This document shows positions 44,001 to 52,133 of a stretch of 57,863 nucleotides of DNA, in pieces. Source of the stretch: Desulfovibrio sp. (GTDB taxonomy: Bacteria; Desulfobacterota; Desulfovibrionia; Desulfovibrionales; Desulfovibrionaceae); assembly GCA_031287575.1 (NCBI GenBank), contig JAITSV010000016.1, positions 1 through 57,863 of the forward strand, given 5' to 3'. The stretch's first letter is position 1, and each line of letters begins with the position of its first letter. The notes under the pieces are model-generated. The model searched no databases, had not been told where the DNA came from, and was given only the letters and a program-made list of their open reading frames with translations. The position numbers were made by a program, and so were the translations under genes.

Positions 44001-45689
44001 ATGGAACTGAACGGGGCCCGGATCCTGCTGGAATGCCTCAAACGGGAAGGCGTGGACGTACTGTTCGGCTATCCCGGCGGGGCCGTCATAGACATTTATG
44101 ACGAACTGCCCAGGCACGAGATCCGGCACATATTGGTCCGGCACGAACAGGCGGCGGTGCACGCCGCCGACGGTTTCGCCCGCGCGTCGGGCAAGGTGGG
44201 CGTCTGTCTGGTCACCTCCGGACCGGGAGCCACCAACACCGTGACCGGCATCGCCACGGCCTATGCCGATTCCATTCCCATGGTCGTGCTGACGGGGCAG
44301 GTACCCACACCCCTCATCGGTAACGACGCCTTTCAGGAAGTGGACATCGTCGGCATCACCCGCCCGTGCACCAAGCACAACTATCTGGTGAAGGACGTGC
44401 GCGACCTTGCCCGCGTGCTGCGGCAGGCCTTTTATCTGGCCCGCTCCGGCAGGCCGGGTCCCGTTCTTGTCGACCTGCCCAAGGACGTCATGCAGGCCAG
44501 GACAGAATTCGTCTGGCCCGAAGACGTCAAGCTGCGCAGCTACAACCCCACCTACCGGCCCAACCTGAACCAACTGCGCCGCGCGGTGGAGGCCCTCATC
44601 GAGGCCAGGCGCCCGCTGTTCTTCGCGGGGGGCGGCGTGGTCATGTCCGACGCCAGCGAAGAGCTTGGCTGGCTGGCCCGCACCCTGAGCATTCCGGTAA
44701 CGTCCACCCTGATGGGCCTTGGCGCCTTTCCGGGCGATGACCCCCTGTGGCTGGGCATGATCGGCATGCACGGCACCTACGCGGGCAACAAGGCCGTGAA
44801 CAACGCCGACTGCATCGTGGCCGTTGGCGCGCGCTTCGACGACCGGGTGACCGGGCGCCTTTCCGCGTTCGCCTCGGGCGCGCGTATCATCCACATCGAC
44901 ATCGACCCCACGTCCATCCGCAAGAACGTGCAGGTGGACATTCCCGTGGTGGGCGATTGCCGCAAGGCGCTGGCGGGCATCCGCGAGATAGCCACCACCC
45001 GCCTTGCCGAAAAGGATTGGGCGACGGCGCACGAGCCGTGGCTGACCCAGGTTTCCACCTGGCGCACCGAACAGCCCCTGACCTACGTGAAGAACGGCTC
45101 CATCAAGCCGCAGCAGGTGGTGGAAACCATCTTCTCCATCACCCGTGGCGACGCCATCGTCACCACGGAAGTGGGCCAGAACCAGATGTGGACGGCCCAG
45201 TTCTTCACCTTCCGCAAGCCGCGCACGCTGCTGACCTCCGGCGGGCTGGGCACCATGGGCTACGGCTTTCCGGCCGCCATCGGCGCGCAGTTCGCCTTTC
45301 CGGACAAACTGGTCATCGACATGGCCGGCGACGGGTCCATCCAGATGAACATCCAGGAACTGGCCACCGCCGTCTGCAACAAGCTGCCCATCAAGATCGT
45401 GATCCTGAACAACGGCTACCTCGGCATGGTACGCCAGTGGCAGGAACTGTTCTACCAGCGCAACTACTGCTCCACCTGCATGGAGGCGCAGCCCGACTTC
45501 GTGAAGCTGGCCGAGGCCTACGGGGCCGAGGGTTACCGCATCACCGAGGTGGGCGAGTTGGAATCCACGTTGCGCGCGGCCTTCGCCTCGCCCCATACCG
45601 CCGTCATCGACGTGCGGGTGGAACGCGAGGAGAACGTGTACCCCATGGTGCCCGCAGGCGCGGCCCTGGACGAAATGCTGCTGGTCTAG
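44001..45689 (+). CDS. ilvB: Acetolactate synthase large subunit
   Basis: Thiamine-diphosphate enzyme of 562 residues. '[17 protein letters not shown]' and '[20 protein letters not shown]' (catalytic Glu) start the protein; the ThDP motif is '[20 protein letters not shown]...[15 protein letters not shown]'. An FAD region is also visible. It makes 2-acetolactate (or 2-aceto-2-hydroxybutyrate), the first common step of Val/Leu/Ile synthesis. It is the start of the biosynthetic trio ilvB, ilvN and, 628 bp on, ilvC. Confidence 0.95.
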   Translation: MELNGARILLECLKREGVDVLFGYPGGAVIDIYDELPRHEIRHILVRHEQAAVHAADGFARASGKVGVCLVTSGPGATNTVTGIATAYADSIPMVVLTGQVPTPLIGNDAFQEVDIVGITRPCTKHNYLVKDVRDLARVLRQAFYLARSGRPGPVLVDLPKDVMQARTEFVWPEDVKLRSYNPTYRPNLNQLRRAVEALIEARRPLFFAGGGVVMSDASEELGWLARTLSIPVTSTLMGLGAFPGDDPLWLGMIGMHGTYAGNKAVNNADCIVAVGARFDDRVTGRLSAFASGARIIHIDIDPTSIRKNVQVDIPVVGDCRKALAGIREIATTRLAEKDWATAHEPWLTQVSTWRTEQPLTYVKNGSIKPQQVVETIFSITRGDAIVTTEVGQNQMWTAQFFTFRKPRTLLTSGGLGTMGYGFPAAIGAQFAFPDKLVIDMAGDGSIQMNIQELATAVCNKLPIKIVILNNGYLGMVRQWQELFYQRNYCSTCMEAQPDFVKLAEAYGAEGYRITEVGELESTLRAAFASPHTAVIDVRVEREENVYPMVPAGAALDEMLLV

Positions 45690-45701
45690 GGAGGGCAGCC
45701 C

Positions 45702-46193
45702 ATGCGACATGTGCTTTCCGTTCTCGTGGAGAACGAACCGGGCGTGCTGTCCCGGGTGGCGGGGCTGTTCAGCGGACGCGGCTTCAACATCGAGTCGCTG
45801 AACGTGGCCCCCACGCTGGAAGAGGGCGTTTCGCTCATGACCATCAGCACCAGCGGCGAGGAACAGATCATCGAGCAGATCGTCAAGCAGCTGCGCAAGC
45901 TGGTGACGGTGATCAAGGTGGTGGACTTCATCGACGTGTCCGCCGTGGAGCGCGAGATGATGATGGTCAAGGTGCAGGCCGACGACGCCCGCCGGGCCGA
46001 GGTGCTGCGCATTGCCGACATCTTTCGCTGCAAGGTGGTGGACGTGAGCCTGAACGACCTGACCCTGGAAGCCACCGGCGACCATGGAAAGATCCAGGCC
46101 ATCCTGAGCCTGCTGGCGCGCTTCGGCATCAAGGAAATTGCCCGCACCGGCACCGTGGCCATGCGGCGGTCGATGCAGCCGGAATCGGCGTAG
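45702..46193 (+). CDS. ilvN: Acetolactate synthase small (regulatory) subunit
   Basis: Protein of 163 residues (IlvH/IlvN type). An N-terminal ACT domain is visible: 'HVLSVLVENEPGVLSRVAGLFSGRGFNIESL' with the valine-binding Gly/Asn residues. The C-terminal domain is 'REMMMVKVQADDARRAEVLRIADIF'. It stimulates IlvB and confers feedback inhibition by valine. It starts 12 bp after ilvB. Its stop codon is shared with the left end of repeat element E2, which begins at 46193. Confidence 0.95.
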   Translation: MRHVLSVLVENEPGVLSRVAGLFSGRGFNIESLNVAPTLEEGVSLMTISTSGEEQIIEQIVKQLRKLVTVIKVVDFIDVSAVEREMMMVKVQADDARRAEVLRIADIFRCKVVDVSLNDLTLEATGDHGKIQAILSLLARFGIKEIARTGTVAMRRSMQPESA

Positions 46194-46565
46194 GGGCAGC
46201 CGCCAAATTGTCCTTTCGCCCGTTGGCTTCCGACCCGAAGGGCGCGTAGCGTGCCCGTTAAGCGAGCTTGCGGGCTTTACGGGCATCGTGCGCAGAGCGG
46301 TCAAACTTCGCCTGCCATGGCTTTGCTGTCCTTATCCGCGCGTTGCGGTCCCTATCCGTAAGGTTCGCTTCGCTCACCCAACGGCTAGGGCAAGACTCGC
46401 GCTGCGCGCTTGCCTAACGGCTAAGGCTCGGTCGAATACGATAAGAGCGCGATGCGGTCGCCATCCGTAATGCTTGAAGACTCGCATAACGGCTGCCGCA
46501 TACTCCCTCATGGCAGGCTCGTTTTCCTTGCCAACGAACGAAAATCCTGATTTGGCAACTGCCCC
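46193..46565. repeat. Palindromic MITE-like element, copy E2, with family A modules inserted
   Basis: Element of 373 bp beginning at the last base of ilvN. Its ends are inverted: GGGGCAGCCGCCAAATTG against CTGATTTGGCAACTGCCCC, continuing as TTTCGCCCGTTGGC / GCCAACGAACGAAAA. The backbone blocks of E1 and E3 are present (TCAAACTTCGCCTGCCAT, CGGTCGAATACGATAAGAG, CTCCCTCATGGCAGGCT). Extra sequence relative to E1 contains family A modules in reverse at 46339-46388 and 46452-46496, and a palindrome at 46254-46290. It separates ilvN from ilvC. Confidence 0.85.
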
Positions 46566-46568
46566 TTG

Positions 46569-46813
46569 AGACACCGGCATGTCTTTGTTGCGGCGTACTG
46601 ATTGAACAAATATTCAGTCCGCCGCGTTTCGGCACCCCCCAAGGGGTAGCCTTCCGCCGCTGAATCCGGTATCGCAATCCATTGCGGCAGCGCTTTCGCT
46701 GCTTACGGTGGCAAACCCGCAAGGGTGCCGGGGCCACTCCTGGTACCGGGCGGGGTCTTCATACACCGCAACCGTCATTCGAGGACGCCGCACCCGTGTG
46801 CGGCAGGGAGTAG
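46569..46813 (+). promoter_or_regulatory. Structured leader of ilvC
   Basis: Noncoding stretch of about 245 bp before ilvC with a chain of hairpins: GGC-ACCCC-ccaa-GGGGT-agCC (46631-46651), CGCAAT-cc-ATTGCG (46673-46686), GCAGCG-cttt-CGCTGC (46687-46702) and GGCA-aa-CCC-gcaa-GGG-tGCC (46711-46730). GCCGC/GCGGC pairing encloses the second hairpin. This may be an attenuator or a regulatory RNA; I could not match it to a known riboswitch. A possible peptide at 46579-46605 (MSLLRRTD) is weak. Confidence 0.45.
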
Positions 46814-47809
<996 letters not shown>

Positions 47810-47840
47810 CCGCCAGCCTCATTGCCTTGCATGTCAGGCA

Positions 47841-47870
47841 GGGGCCGTTCCGAAAGGGGCGGCCCCTTTT
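47841..47870 (+). terminator. Rho-independent terminator of ilvC
   Basis: GGGGCCG (47841-47847) and CGGCCCC (47860-47866) followed by TTTT, 31 bp after ilvC. Confidence 0.85.
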
Positions 47871-48034
47871 GCGTGCGCGGCGCGCCAGGTTTTGCTCTGC
47901 CTGAAATAACAGTGTGTTGTGTAAAGATTCGCGAGTCCTTTTTCTTTGCAGTCTGACTTGCTGCACTATACTTCCATGAATGTGGAGCGGGGCCAGGCAG
48001 AAGGCCCCCAGATGACCATCACCCTGTCCCTGTC

Positions 48035-48062
48035 TTGACAGGTTGCTTATGTGTATATACAC
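48035..48062 (+). promoter_or_regulatory. marR promoter with 12-bp palindrome
   Basis: A consensus -35 TTGACA (48035-48040) is followed about 15 bp later by TATACA inside the perfect palindrome GTGTATATACAC (48051-48062). The palindrome overlaps the likely -10 and lies 49 bp before the MarR start, fitting an autoregulatory operator. Confidence 0.55.
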
Positions 48063-48110
48063 CTTTTTGGGTGCGGTGAAACGGCAGCCAATCTGATGAG
48101 GAGACGTGGC

Positions 48111-48581
48111 GTGGTTGAAGACACCCGGATTTCATCCATTGGGCAGCAATGTGTTTGCAACGGTTTGCGGCGCGCGGCCAGGGCCGTGACGCGCCTGTAT
48201 GACGGCCTGCTGGCCCCCAGCGGCTTGCGAGCCACACAGTTCAGTATTCTCGTGGCGTTGGAGGCATCTGGCCCCATCATCCTTGGGAAGCTCGCGGAAC
48301 GTCTCGTGACCGAGCGCACCACCCTTACGCGCAATCTCTCCCTTCTGGAGGCGCGGGGGCTGGTTCATGCGGAGACCGGCAAGGACCAGCGCCAGCGGTA
48401 CATCTCCATCACGCCGAAGGGGCGAGAGGCCCTGAATGCCGCACTGCCACACTGGGAGAAGGCCCAGTCGTTCCTGCGCGGGCGCCTGGGCGAAGACCGA
48501 CTGGACGCCTTGCTCAGGGATTTTTCGGATGTGGTCGATGCGACAGAAACTCCGCCCCCTTCCGGAAAGTTTCACCCATAA
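48111..48581 (+). CDS. MarR family transcriptional regulator
   Basis: Protein of 156 residues (MarR 140-170). I choose a GTG start at 48111 (MVEDTRISS) with AGGAG seven bases upstream; in-frame starts at 48096 (ATG) and 48051 exist. The winged-helix domain: 'GLRATQFSILVALEASGPIILGKLAERLVTERTTLTRNLSLLEARGLV', with the wing 'QRQRYISITPKGREAL'. The likely operator is the palindrome at 48051-48062. The next gene, an Fe-S protein, starts 10 bp downstream, so it is the probable target together with marR itself. The effector is unknown. Confidence 0.85.
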   Translation: MVEDTRISSIGQQCVCNGLRRAARAVTRLYDGLLAPSGLRATQFSILVALEASGPIILGKLAERLVTERTTLTRNLSLLEARGLVHAETGKDQRQRYISITPKGREALNAALPHWEKAQSFLRGRLGEDRLDALLRDFSDVVDATETPPPSGKFHP

Positions 48582-48591
48582 GGAATCGACC

Positions 48592-49560
48592 ATGCACCAA
48601 TCCGCTTGTTTGAATGCCGCTGAACTGAAGCAATTGTGCCTGGATGCCGGGGCAGGGGACGCGGGTTTCGTGGAACTGGGCAGGGAGGCGCTGGACGCTG
48701 AGCGCAACGATATTCTCGCGGCCTACCCACGCGCGCGTACACTCATTGCGCTGGCCTTTCCCCTGAACCCGGAAAACATCCGCAGCCCGGCCCGGCACAT
48801 GTCCTCTGCGGAAGTCCACAACGCTTCCGATGAAAGCGTCACCACCTCGCGAGGCATCCTGCGCGCCCTGAACGCACAAGGCGTGCGTGGCGTGGCCGTT
48901 CCGGCGGACTTCCCGATGGACATGGGTCGTTTTCCCGGCAAGATATGGACCGTGAGCCACAAGATCGTGGCCGTGGAGGCGGGCCTGGGCCACATGGGCG
49001 TCAACCGGCTGGTACTGCATCCGCGCTTCGGCAGTTTCCTCCGGCTCACGTCGCTGGTCATCGACGGCGAGGTGGACAGTTATGGCACGCCGCTTGAAAA
49101 TTCGCCGTGCATTCATTGCGGCCTGTGTGCGGCGGTATGTCCCGTGGGGGCGGTCAAGAACAAGGGGGCCTTCGATCCCATGGCCTGCATGACCCACGCG
49201 TATCGCGACAACGTTCTCGGCTTCATGGACCTGCTTGATGCGACGATGACTTCTCCGGGAATCGAGGCCTTTCGCCAGCGCTTCCTCGACCGTGAGACCG
49301 CGTCCATGTGGCAGTCGCTGATGTATAAAATGAACTACCGCTGCGGCTACTGCATGGCCGTGTGCCCGGCCGGACGGCCCGGCGGGGCGGACTTCCTCTC
49401 TGGTCGCAAGGCCTATGTGGACGAGGTCGTGAAGCCGCTGCTCAACCGCCAGGAGGAGGTCTACGTGATCACCGGCACCCCGGCAGAGAAACGGGCGACG
49501 GCAAACAGCAGCAAGCTGGTGCGCCGCGTGGTTCCCCTGGTAGAGCGGCGTCCAGGCTAG
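48592..49560 (+). CDS. 4Fe-4S ferredoxin-type protein, QueG-like
   Basis: Protein of 322 residues, start 48592 behind AAGGA. Two ferredoxin-type clusters: 'PCIHCGLCAAVCPVGA' (C-x2-C-x3-C-x3-CP) and 'CGYCMAVCPAG'. The N-terminal half has 'RTLIALAFPLN' and 'KIVAVEAGLGHMGVNRLVLHPRFGSFLRL', the pattern of QueG/reductive-dehalogenase-like proteins that bind a corrinoid in this region. It lacks some canonical QueG segments and the C-terminal HEAT repeats, so it is not a safe epoxyqueuosine reductase call. It is co-transcribed with the MarR gene and may be an inducible reductase. Confidence 0.7.
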   Translation: MHQSACLNAAELKQLCLDAGAGDAGFVELGREALDAERNDILAAYPRARTLIALAFPLNPENIRSPARHMSSAEVHNASDESVTTSRGILRALNAQGVRGVAVPADFPMDMGRFPGKIWTVSHKIVAVEAGLGHMGVNRLVLHPRFGSFLRLTSLVIDGEVDSYGTPLENSPCIHCGLCAAVCPVGAVKNKGAFDPMACMTHAYRDNVLGFMDLLDATMTSPGIEAFRQRFLDRETASMWQSLMYKMNYRCGYCMAVCPAGRPGGADFLSGRKAYVDEVVKPLLNRQEEVYVITGTPAEKRATANSSKLVRRVVPLVERRPG

Positions 49561-49923
49561 GCGAGAAGCCATCTGGGTTTTGTGGTGCGACCTCAGGCGT
49601 GGCAGGTTGGCTATATCTGGCTATATAATTTGAGGTAGGGGACTCGGCATGCACCAGGCATTTGATCACCCCCGCATCGGCGTCGCTAAACCGAAGCCCC
49701 CCCAGAACCCCCTTTTCGCTCTGCCCCCAGTGACGGGGGGGGCGGGCGAGCGGCGCTGACGGATGCCTCATGTGTCGACTCGGGTGAGTGATGACGTGAA
49801 AAATTGCGAGCAAACGTTGCCCCGGCGGCGTTCCGGTAGTATTCTACCGGTAACGTCGTTTCTCCCCCCGGTTGGCGTACCCGCCGGGAACACGGCGATA
49901 CCTGAAACCACAGGAGAGACACC
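49561..49923. other. Spacer before FMN reductase
   Basis: About 360 bp with no gene. A GGCTATAT direct repeat lies near 49609-49625 and a perfect inverted repeat at 49833-49850. The promoter of the FMN reductase gene should lie near 49800-49880 but no clear -35/-10 pair is seen. Confidence 0.5.
49833..49850. promoter_or_regulatory. Perfect inverted repeat, possible operator
   Basis: CCGGTAG-tatt-CTACCGG, a 7-bp perfect stem with a 4-nt loop. ACGTT and AACGT flank it at similar distances, extending the dyad. It lies 74 bp before the FMN reductase start, so it could be an operator. Confidence 0.4.
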
Positions 49924-50490
49924 ATGAGCACCATATTCACCGTCGCCGTCATCGTGGGCAGCCTGCGCAAGGATTCGCTGAACCGCAAGATGGCCAGGGC
50001 ACTGACCGAACTGGCCCCGCCCGCGTTGCGCTTCGAATTCGTGGAAGTGGGCGGCCTGCCGCTGTACAATCAGGACCTGGACGACGAAGGCACCCCGCCC
50101 GCCGCCTGGGCCGATTTCCGCAAGGCCATCAAGGGCGTGGACGCCGTGCTGTTCCTGACCCCGGAATACAACCGCTCCATGCCGGCCACCATCAAGAACG
50201 CGCTGGACGTGGGGTCGCGCCCGTACGGCAGCAGCGTGTGGAACGGCAAGCCCGCGGCCATCGTCAGCGTGTCGCCGGGCAACGTCGGCGGCTTCGGGGC
50301 CAACCATCATCTGCGCCAGTCGCTGGTGTTCCTGAACATGCCCCCGTTGCAGCAGCCGGAAGCGTACATCGGCGGCGCGGACAAGCTGTTCGGCCCCGAC
50401 GGCGCCCTGACCGACGCCTCCATGCGCGAGTTCGGCGCCAAGTTCATGAATGCCTTTGCGGGGTGGGTGGCCATCAACGTGAAGCGATAG
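49924..50490 (+). CDS. NADPH-dependent FMN reductase-like flavoprotein
   Basis: Flavodoxin-fold protein of 188 residues with AGGAGA upstream. Motifs: 'VIVGSLRKDSLNRKMARAL' (phosphate-binding loop for FMN, 'GS.R..S.N') and 'VLFLTPEYNRSMPATIKNALDVGSR' (the 'PEYN.S.P..LKNA.D' signature of the NADPH-dependent FMN reductase/chromate reductase family). 'PAAIVSVSPGNVGGFGANHHLRQSL' contacts the flavin. It probably reduces quinones, flavins or chromate. Element E3 begins two bases after its stop. Confidence 0.9.
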   Translation: MSTIFTVAVIVGSLRKDSLNRKMARALTELAPPALRFEFVEVGGLPLYNQDLDDEGTPPAAWADFRKAIKGVDAVLFLTPEYNRSMPATIKNALDVGSRPYGSSVWNGKPAAIVSVSPGNVGGFGANHHLRQSLVFLNMPPLQQPEAYIGGADKLFGPDGALTDASMREFGAKFMNAFAGWVAINVKR

Positions 50491-50491
50491 C

Positions 50492-50616
50492 GGGCCGAAT
50501 TGTCCTTTCACCCGCAGGCATCCGACCCGAAGGGCGCGTAGCCCGCCCAACGGCTGGGGCACTCCCTCGTGACGGGCTTGTTTTTTGTCAACGGGCGAAA
50601 ATCCTGCCTTGGCCCC
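50492..50616. repeat. Palindromic MITE-like element, copy E3
   Basis: Element of about 125 bp starting 2 bp after the FMN reductase stop. The inverted ends are GGGCCGAATTGTCCTTTC and its counterpart AATCCTGCCTTGGCCCC. The internal block CCGACCCGAAGGGCGCGTAGC is identical to E2, and CTCCCTCGTGACGGGCTTG corresponds to CTCCCTCATGGCAGGCTTG in E1. A partial family A remnant (CCCAACGGCT) sits inside. Confidence 0.85.
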
Positions 50617-50665
50617 ATGGCGTAGTCCCTCTGAATTCCTGCGCGACTGCGTGACCTGACGAAAC

Positions 50666-50705
50666 GACGGCCCGTGCCCCTCCTGAGGGGGGGACACGGG
50701 CCGTC
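50666..50705. terminator. Hairpin, likely bidirectional terminator
   Basis: GACGGCCCGTG (50666-50676) pairs with CACGGGCCGTC (50695-50705), and CCCC/GGGG extends the stem. It lies between E3 (rightward FMN reductase) and a leftward small gene. Confidence 0.6.
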
Positions 50706-50837
50706 AGCATTTGCGGGCGGTGATCAATCGACAGGGGGCAATGCCGTATGCGGCTGTCGGGCGGCGGCTTGGGTGGAAGCGGTGGAAGGGGCGGGGGATG
50801 GGGGGGCGGGCACGGCCATACCCGCGCCACGCTTCAC

Positions 50838-51053
50838 TCAGGCCCCTTCGGCCACCAGCCGGGCGTACAGGTCTTCGTGTTCCGGATATTTCAGCCCTGC
50901 GCCGGTCACGATGACGCTGGGCCGCAACTGGTCGGAGCGGGCATCGGTGATGGGAACGATTTCCCAGCGTCCGTCCTCGCGGCCGACGACCAGTTCCTGC
51001 TGCTGCCGGTGGGCAAGCTTGATGGCGAGGATGACGGTTTCCTTGAAGGTCAT
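50838..51053 (-). CDS. Small conserved-looking protein, unknown function
   Basis: Protein of 71 residues. The start at 51053 (MTFKETVILAIKLAHRQQQ) follows GGAG; a longer frame upstream is a poly-Ala artefact running antisense over the HesB terminator. The sequence 'ELVVGREDGRWEIVPITDARSDQL' has the look of a small beta-rich fold but I do not recognise it. It is leftward, downstream of the HesB-like selenoprotein gene but beyond that gene's terminator, so it is probably separately transcribed. No catalytic residues are evident. Confidence 0.6.
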   Translation of the reverse strand: MTFKETVILAIKLAHRQQQELVVGREDGRWEIVPITDARSDQLRPSVIVTGAGLKYPEHEDLYARLVAEGA

Positions 51054-51211
51054 GATGGCTCCGTGGCGGTCCTGCGTGCGTGATGCGCGAAGATGCCCGC
51101 GCACCCGGCATCGCGTCAAGTGCGGCAGGCGTGGAAAGCAGGAGGGATCCGGCTGTTTCAGGCGTACTGCCGCCGCGCTGCCGCGCGCCGCGGGGCGTCT
51201 GGCCCCGGCGG

Positions 51212-51243
51212 CAAATGAAAACGGCCCTCCGAAGAGGGCCGTT
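51212..51243 (-). terminator. Terminator of the HesB-like selenoprotein gene
   Basis: Leftward, AACGGCCCTC-ttcg-GAGGGCCGTT (51243-51220) is followed by TTCATTT. It lies 31 bp after the selenoprotein stop. Confidence 0.85.
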
Positions 51244-51273
51244 GCGTGTGCGTATGATCCGGATACCGGGTGG

Positions 51274-51594
51274 TTACGAACCGCAGCTGCCAGCGCTGCC
51301 GCAGCCGCCGCAGCTGCTGCCGCCGCCAAGCGGCTTGCCGGATTCCACCGAGAATCCCATGTAGCTGATGTCGATGCGGATGGATTCCGCCATGGCCAGA
51401 AGTTCGGTGTTCACGCAGAAGGTGTAGCCGCCTTCCTCGAAGACTTTGTCGGTATCGTTAGGCTCATCCAGAGCCAGTGCCAGCCGGGGACCGCTTCAGC
51501 CGCCGGGGGCAAGGTAGACCCGGATGGGGTTCTTCTGCTTGTCCGCAAAGTAGGCATCAAGCTCCTTGCGGGCGTTTTCGGTGATTTCGAACAT
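51274..51594 (-). CDS. HesB/IscA-like selenoprotein (TGA = Sec at codon 33)
   Basis: Protein of 106 residues read from 51594 (MFEITENARKELDAYF) to TAA at 51274, with one in-frame TGA at 51498-51496. The frame before and after the TGA is one continuous HesB/IscA domain: 'NPIRVYLAPGG-U-SGPRLALALDEP', then 'DKVFEEGGYTFCVNTELL', and a C-terminal 'GGGSSCGGCGSAGSCGS'. In IscA/HesB proteins the position of the TGA is the first cluster-ligand cysteine ('G-C-S-G'), and HesB-like selenoproteins with U there are a known family. A hairpin (51475-51461) sits where a bacterial SECIS should. A conventional gene caller would miss or truncate it. Role: Fe-S or redox chemistry, inferred. Confidence 0.88.
51461..51475 (-). 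promoter_or_regulatory. Candidate SECIS stem-loop
   Basis: In the mRNA, GGCUC-UGGAU-GAGCC begins 21 nt after the UGA and its loop begins at nt 26. This fits the bacterial SECIS rule: apical loop about 16-37 nt past UGA with a G among its first two bases. It lies inside the coding sequence. Confidence 0.65.
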
Positions 51595-51737
51595 GTGTCC
51601 TCCACTGTTGGATGTACGGAGAGCAACAAGTACGTATCCGATGGGTGTTTGTCAATGAGTCACCCGTGTGGTTATAGCGAGCATCTATGGATTGCGGAGG
51701 GCAATGCGGAGGCCGAAGTGGGGGACGGGGCAGCAAG

Positions 51738-51764
51738 AAGGGGTTGCACGAAGTGCAACCCCTT
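51738..51764. terminator. Bidirectional terminator between the two HesB-like genes
   Basis: Perfect 12-bp stem AAGGGGTTGCAC-gaa-GTGCAACCCCTT. It lies 75 bp beyond the end of the Ser paralogue gene and 143 bp upstream of the selenoprotein start, so the two HesB-like genes are transcribed separately. Confidence 0.75.
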
Positions 51765-51839
51765 GGATTCCTGAGTGGGCAGCGGATGGGGGATGCCGGG
51801 CGGCACGGCAGGTGATGCGATGTCGTCGGCGGGTCGGCC

Positions 51840-52133
51840 TCAGGATGCGTCGGACGCGCGCGCGCTGAGGGGGCGTTCGGAAACGACTTCGAATCCGGCG
51901 TTGCGCGCCCGGATGCGCACGGCGCCCACCTGTTGGGCCAGCCGCTGGCTGATGCAGAAGGTGTAGCCGTCCACCTGCACCACGTGATCGCGTCCGGTGG
52001 GCTCGTCGGGCCCCAGCACGAGGTGCGGCCCCCGGCTGCCGCGCGGCGAAACGTAGATGCGGATGGGGCTTTGGGGGTTTTCGGAGAAGTATTCTTCCAG
52101 AATGCCCCGTGCGTCGTGTTCTAGGGTGATCAT
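51840..52133 (-). CDS. HesB/IscA-like protein with Ser at the ligand position
   Basis: Protein of 97 residues, start 52133 (MITLEHDARGILEEYF). It aligns by eye with the selenoprotein next door: 'SPIRIYVSPRG-S-RGPHLVLGPDEP' against 'NPIRVYLAPGG-U-SGPRLALALDEP', and 'VDGYTFCISQRLA' against 'EGGYTFCVNTELL'. The Sec/Cys position is Ser (codon TCx on its strand, not TGA), and the C-terminal Cys-rich tail is absent, leaving a single cysteine. Cluster assembly is therefore unlikely; it could be a structural or binding paralogue. It was probably formed by tandem duplication. An upstream in-frame extension of 61 residues has no ribosome-binding site. Confidence 0.75.
   Translation of the reverse strand: MITLEHDARGILEEYFSENPQSPIRIYVSPRGSRGPHLVLGPDEPTGRDHVVQVDGYTFCISQRLAQQVGAVRIRARNAGFEVVSERPLSARASDAS

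Noticed and set aside
46579..46605. Leader peptide MSLLRRTD for ilvC attenuation
   Set aside because: Only two Leu codons, no Val/Ile run and a poor ribosome-binding site. It is kept as a weak possibility within the leader feature.
48592..49560. Annotation as queG (epoxyqueuosine reductase)
   Set aside because: It has two clusters and a QueG-like segment, but not the full QueG pattern or C-terminal repeats. The MarR linkage and distance from queD do not support it.
51411..51629. A 72-codon leftward frame overlapping the HesB-like selenoprotein gene
   Set aside because: It is out of frame with the HesB domain and has no similarity to anything; the real frame is the TGA-containing one.
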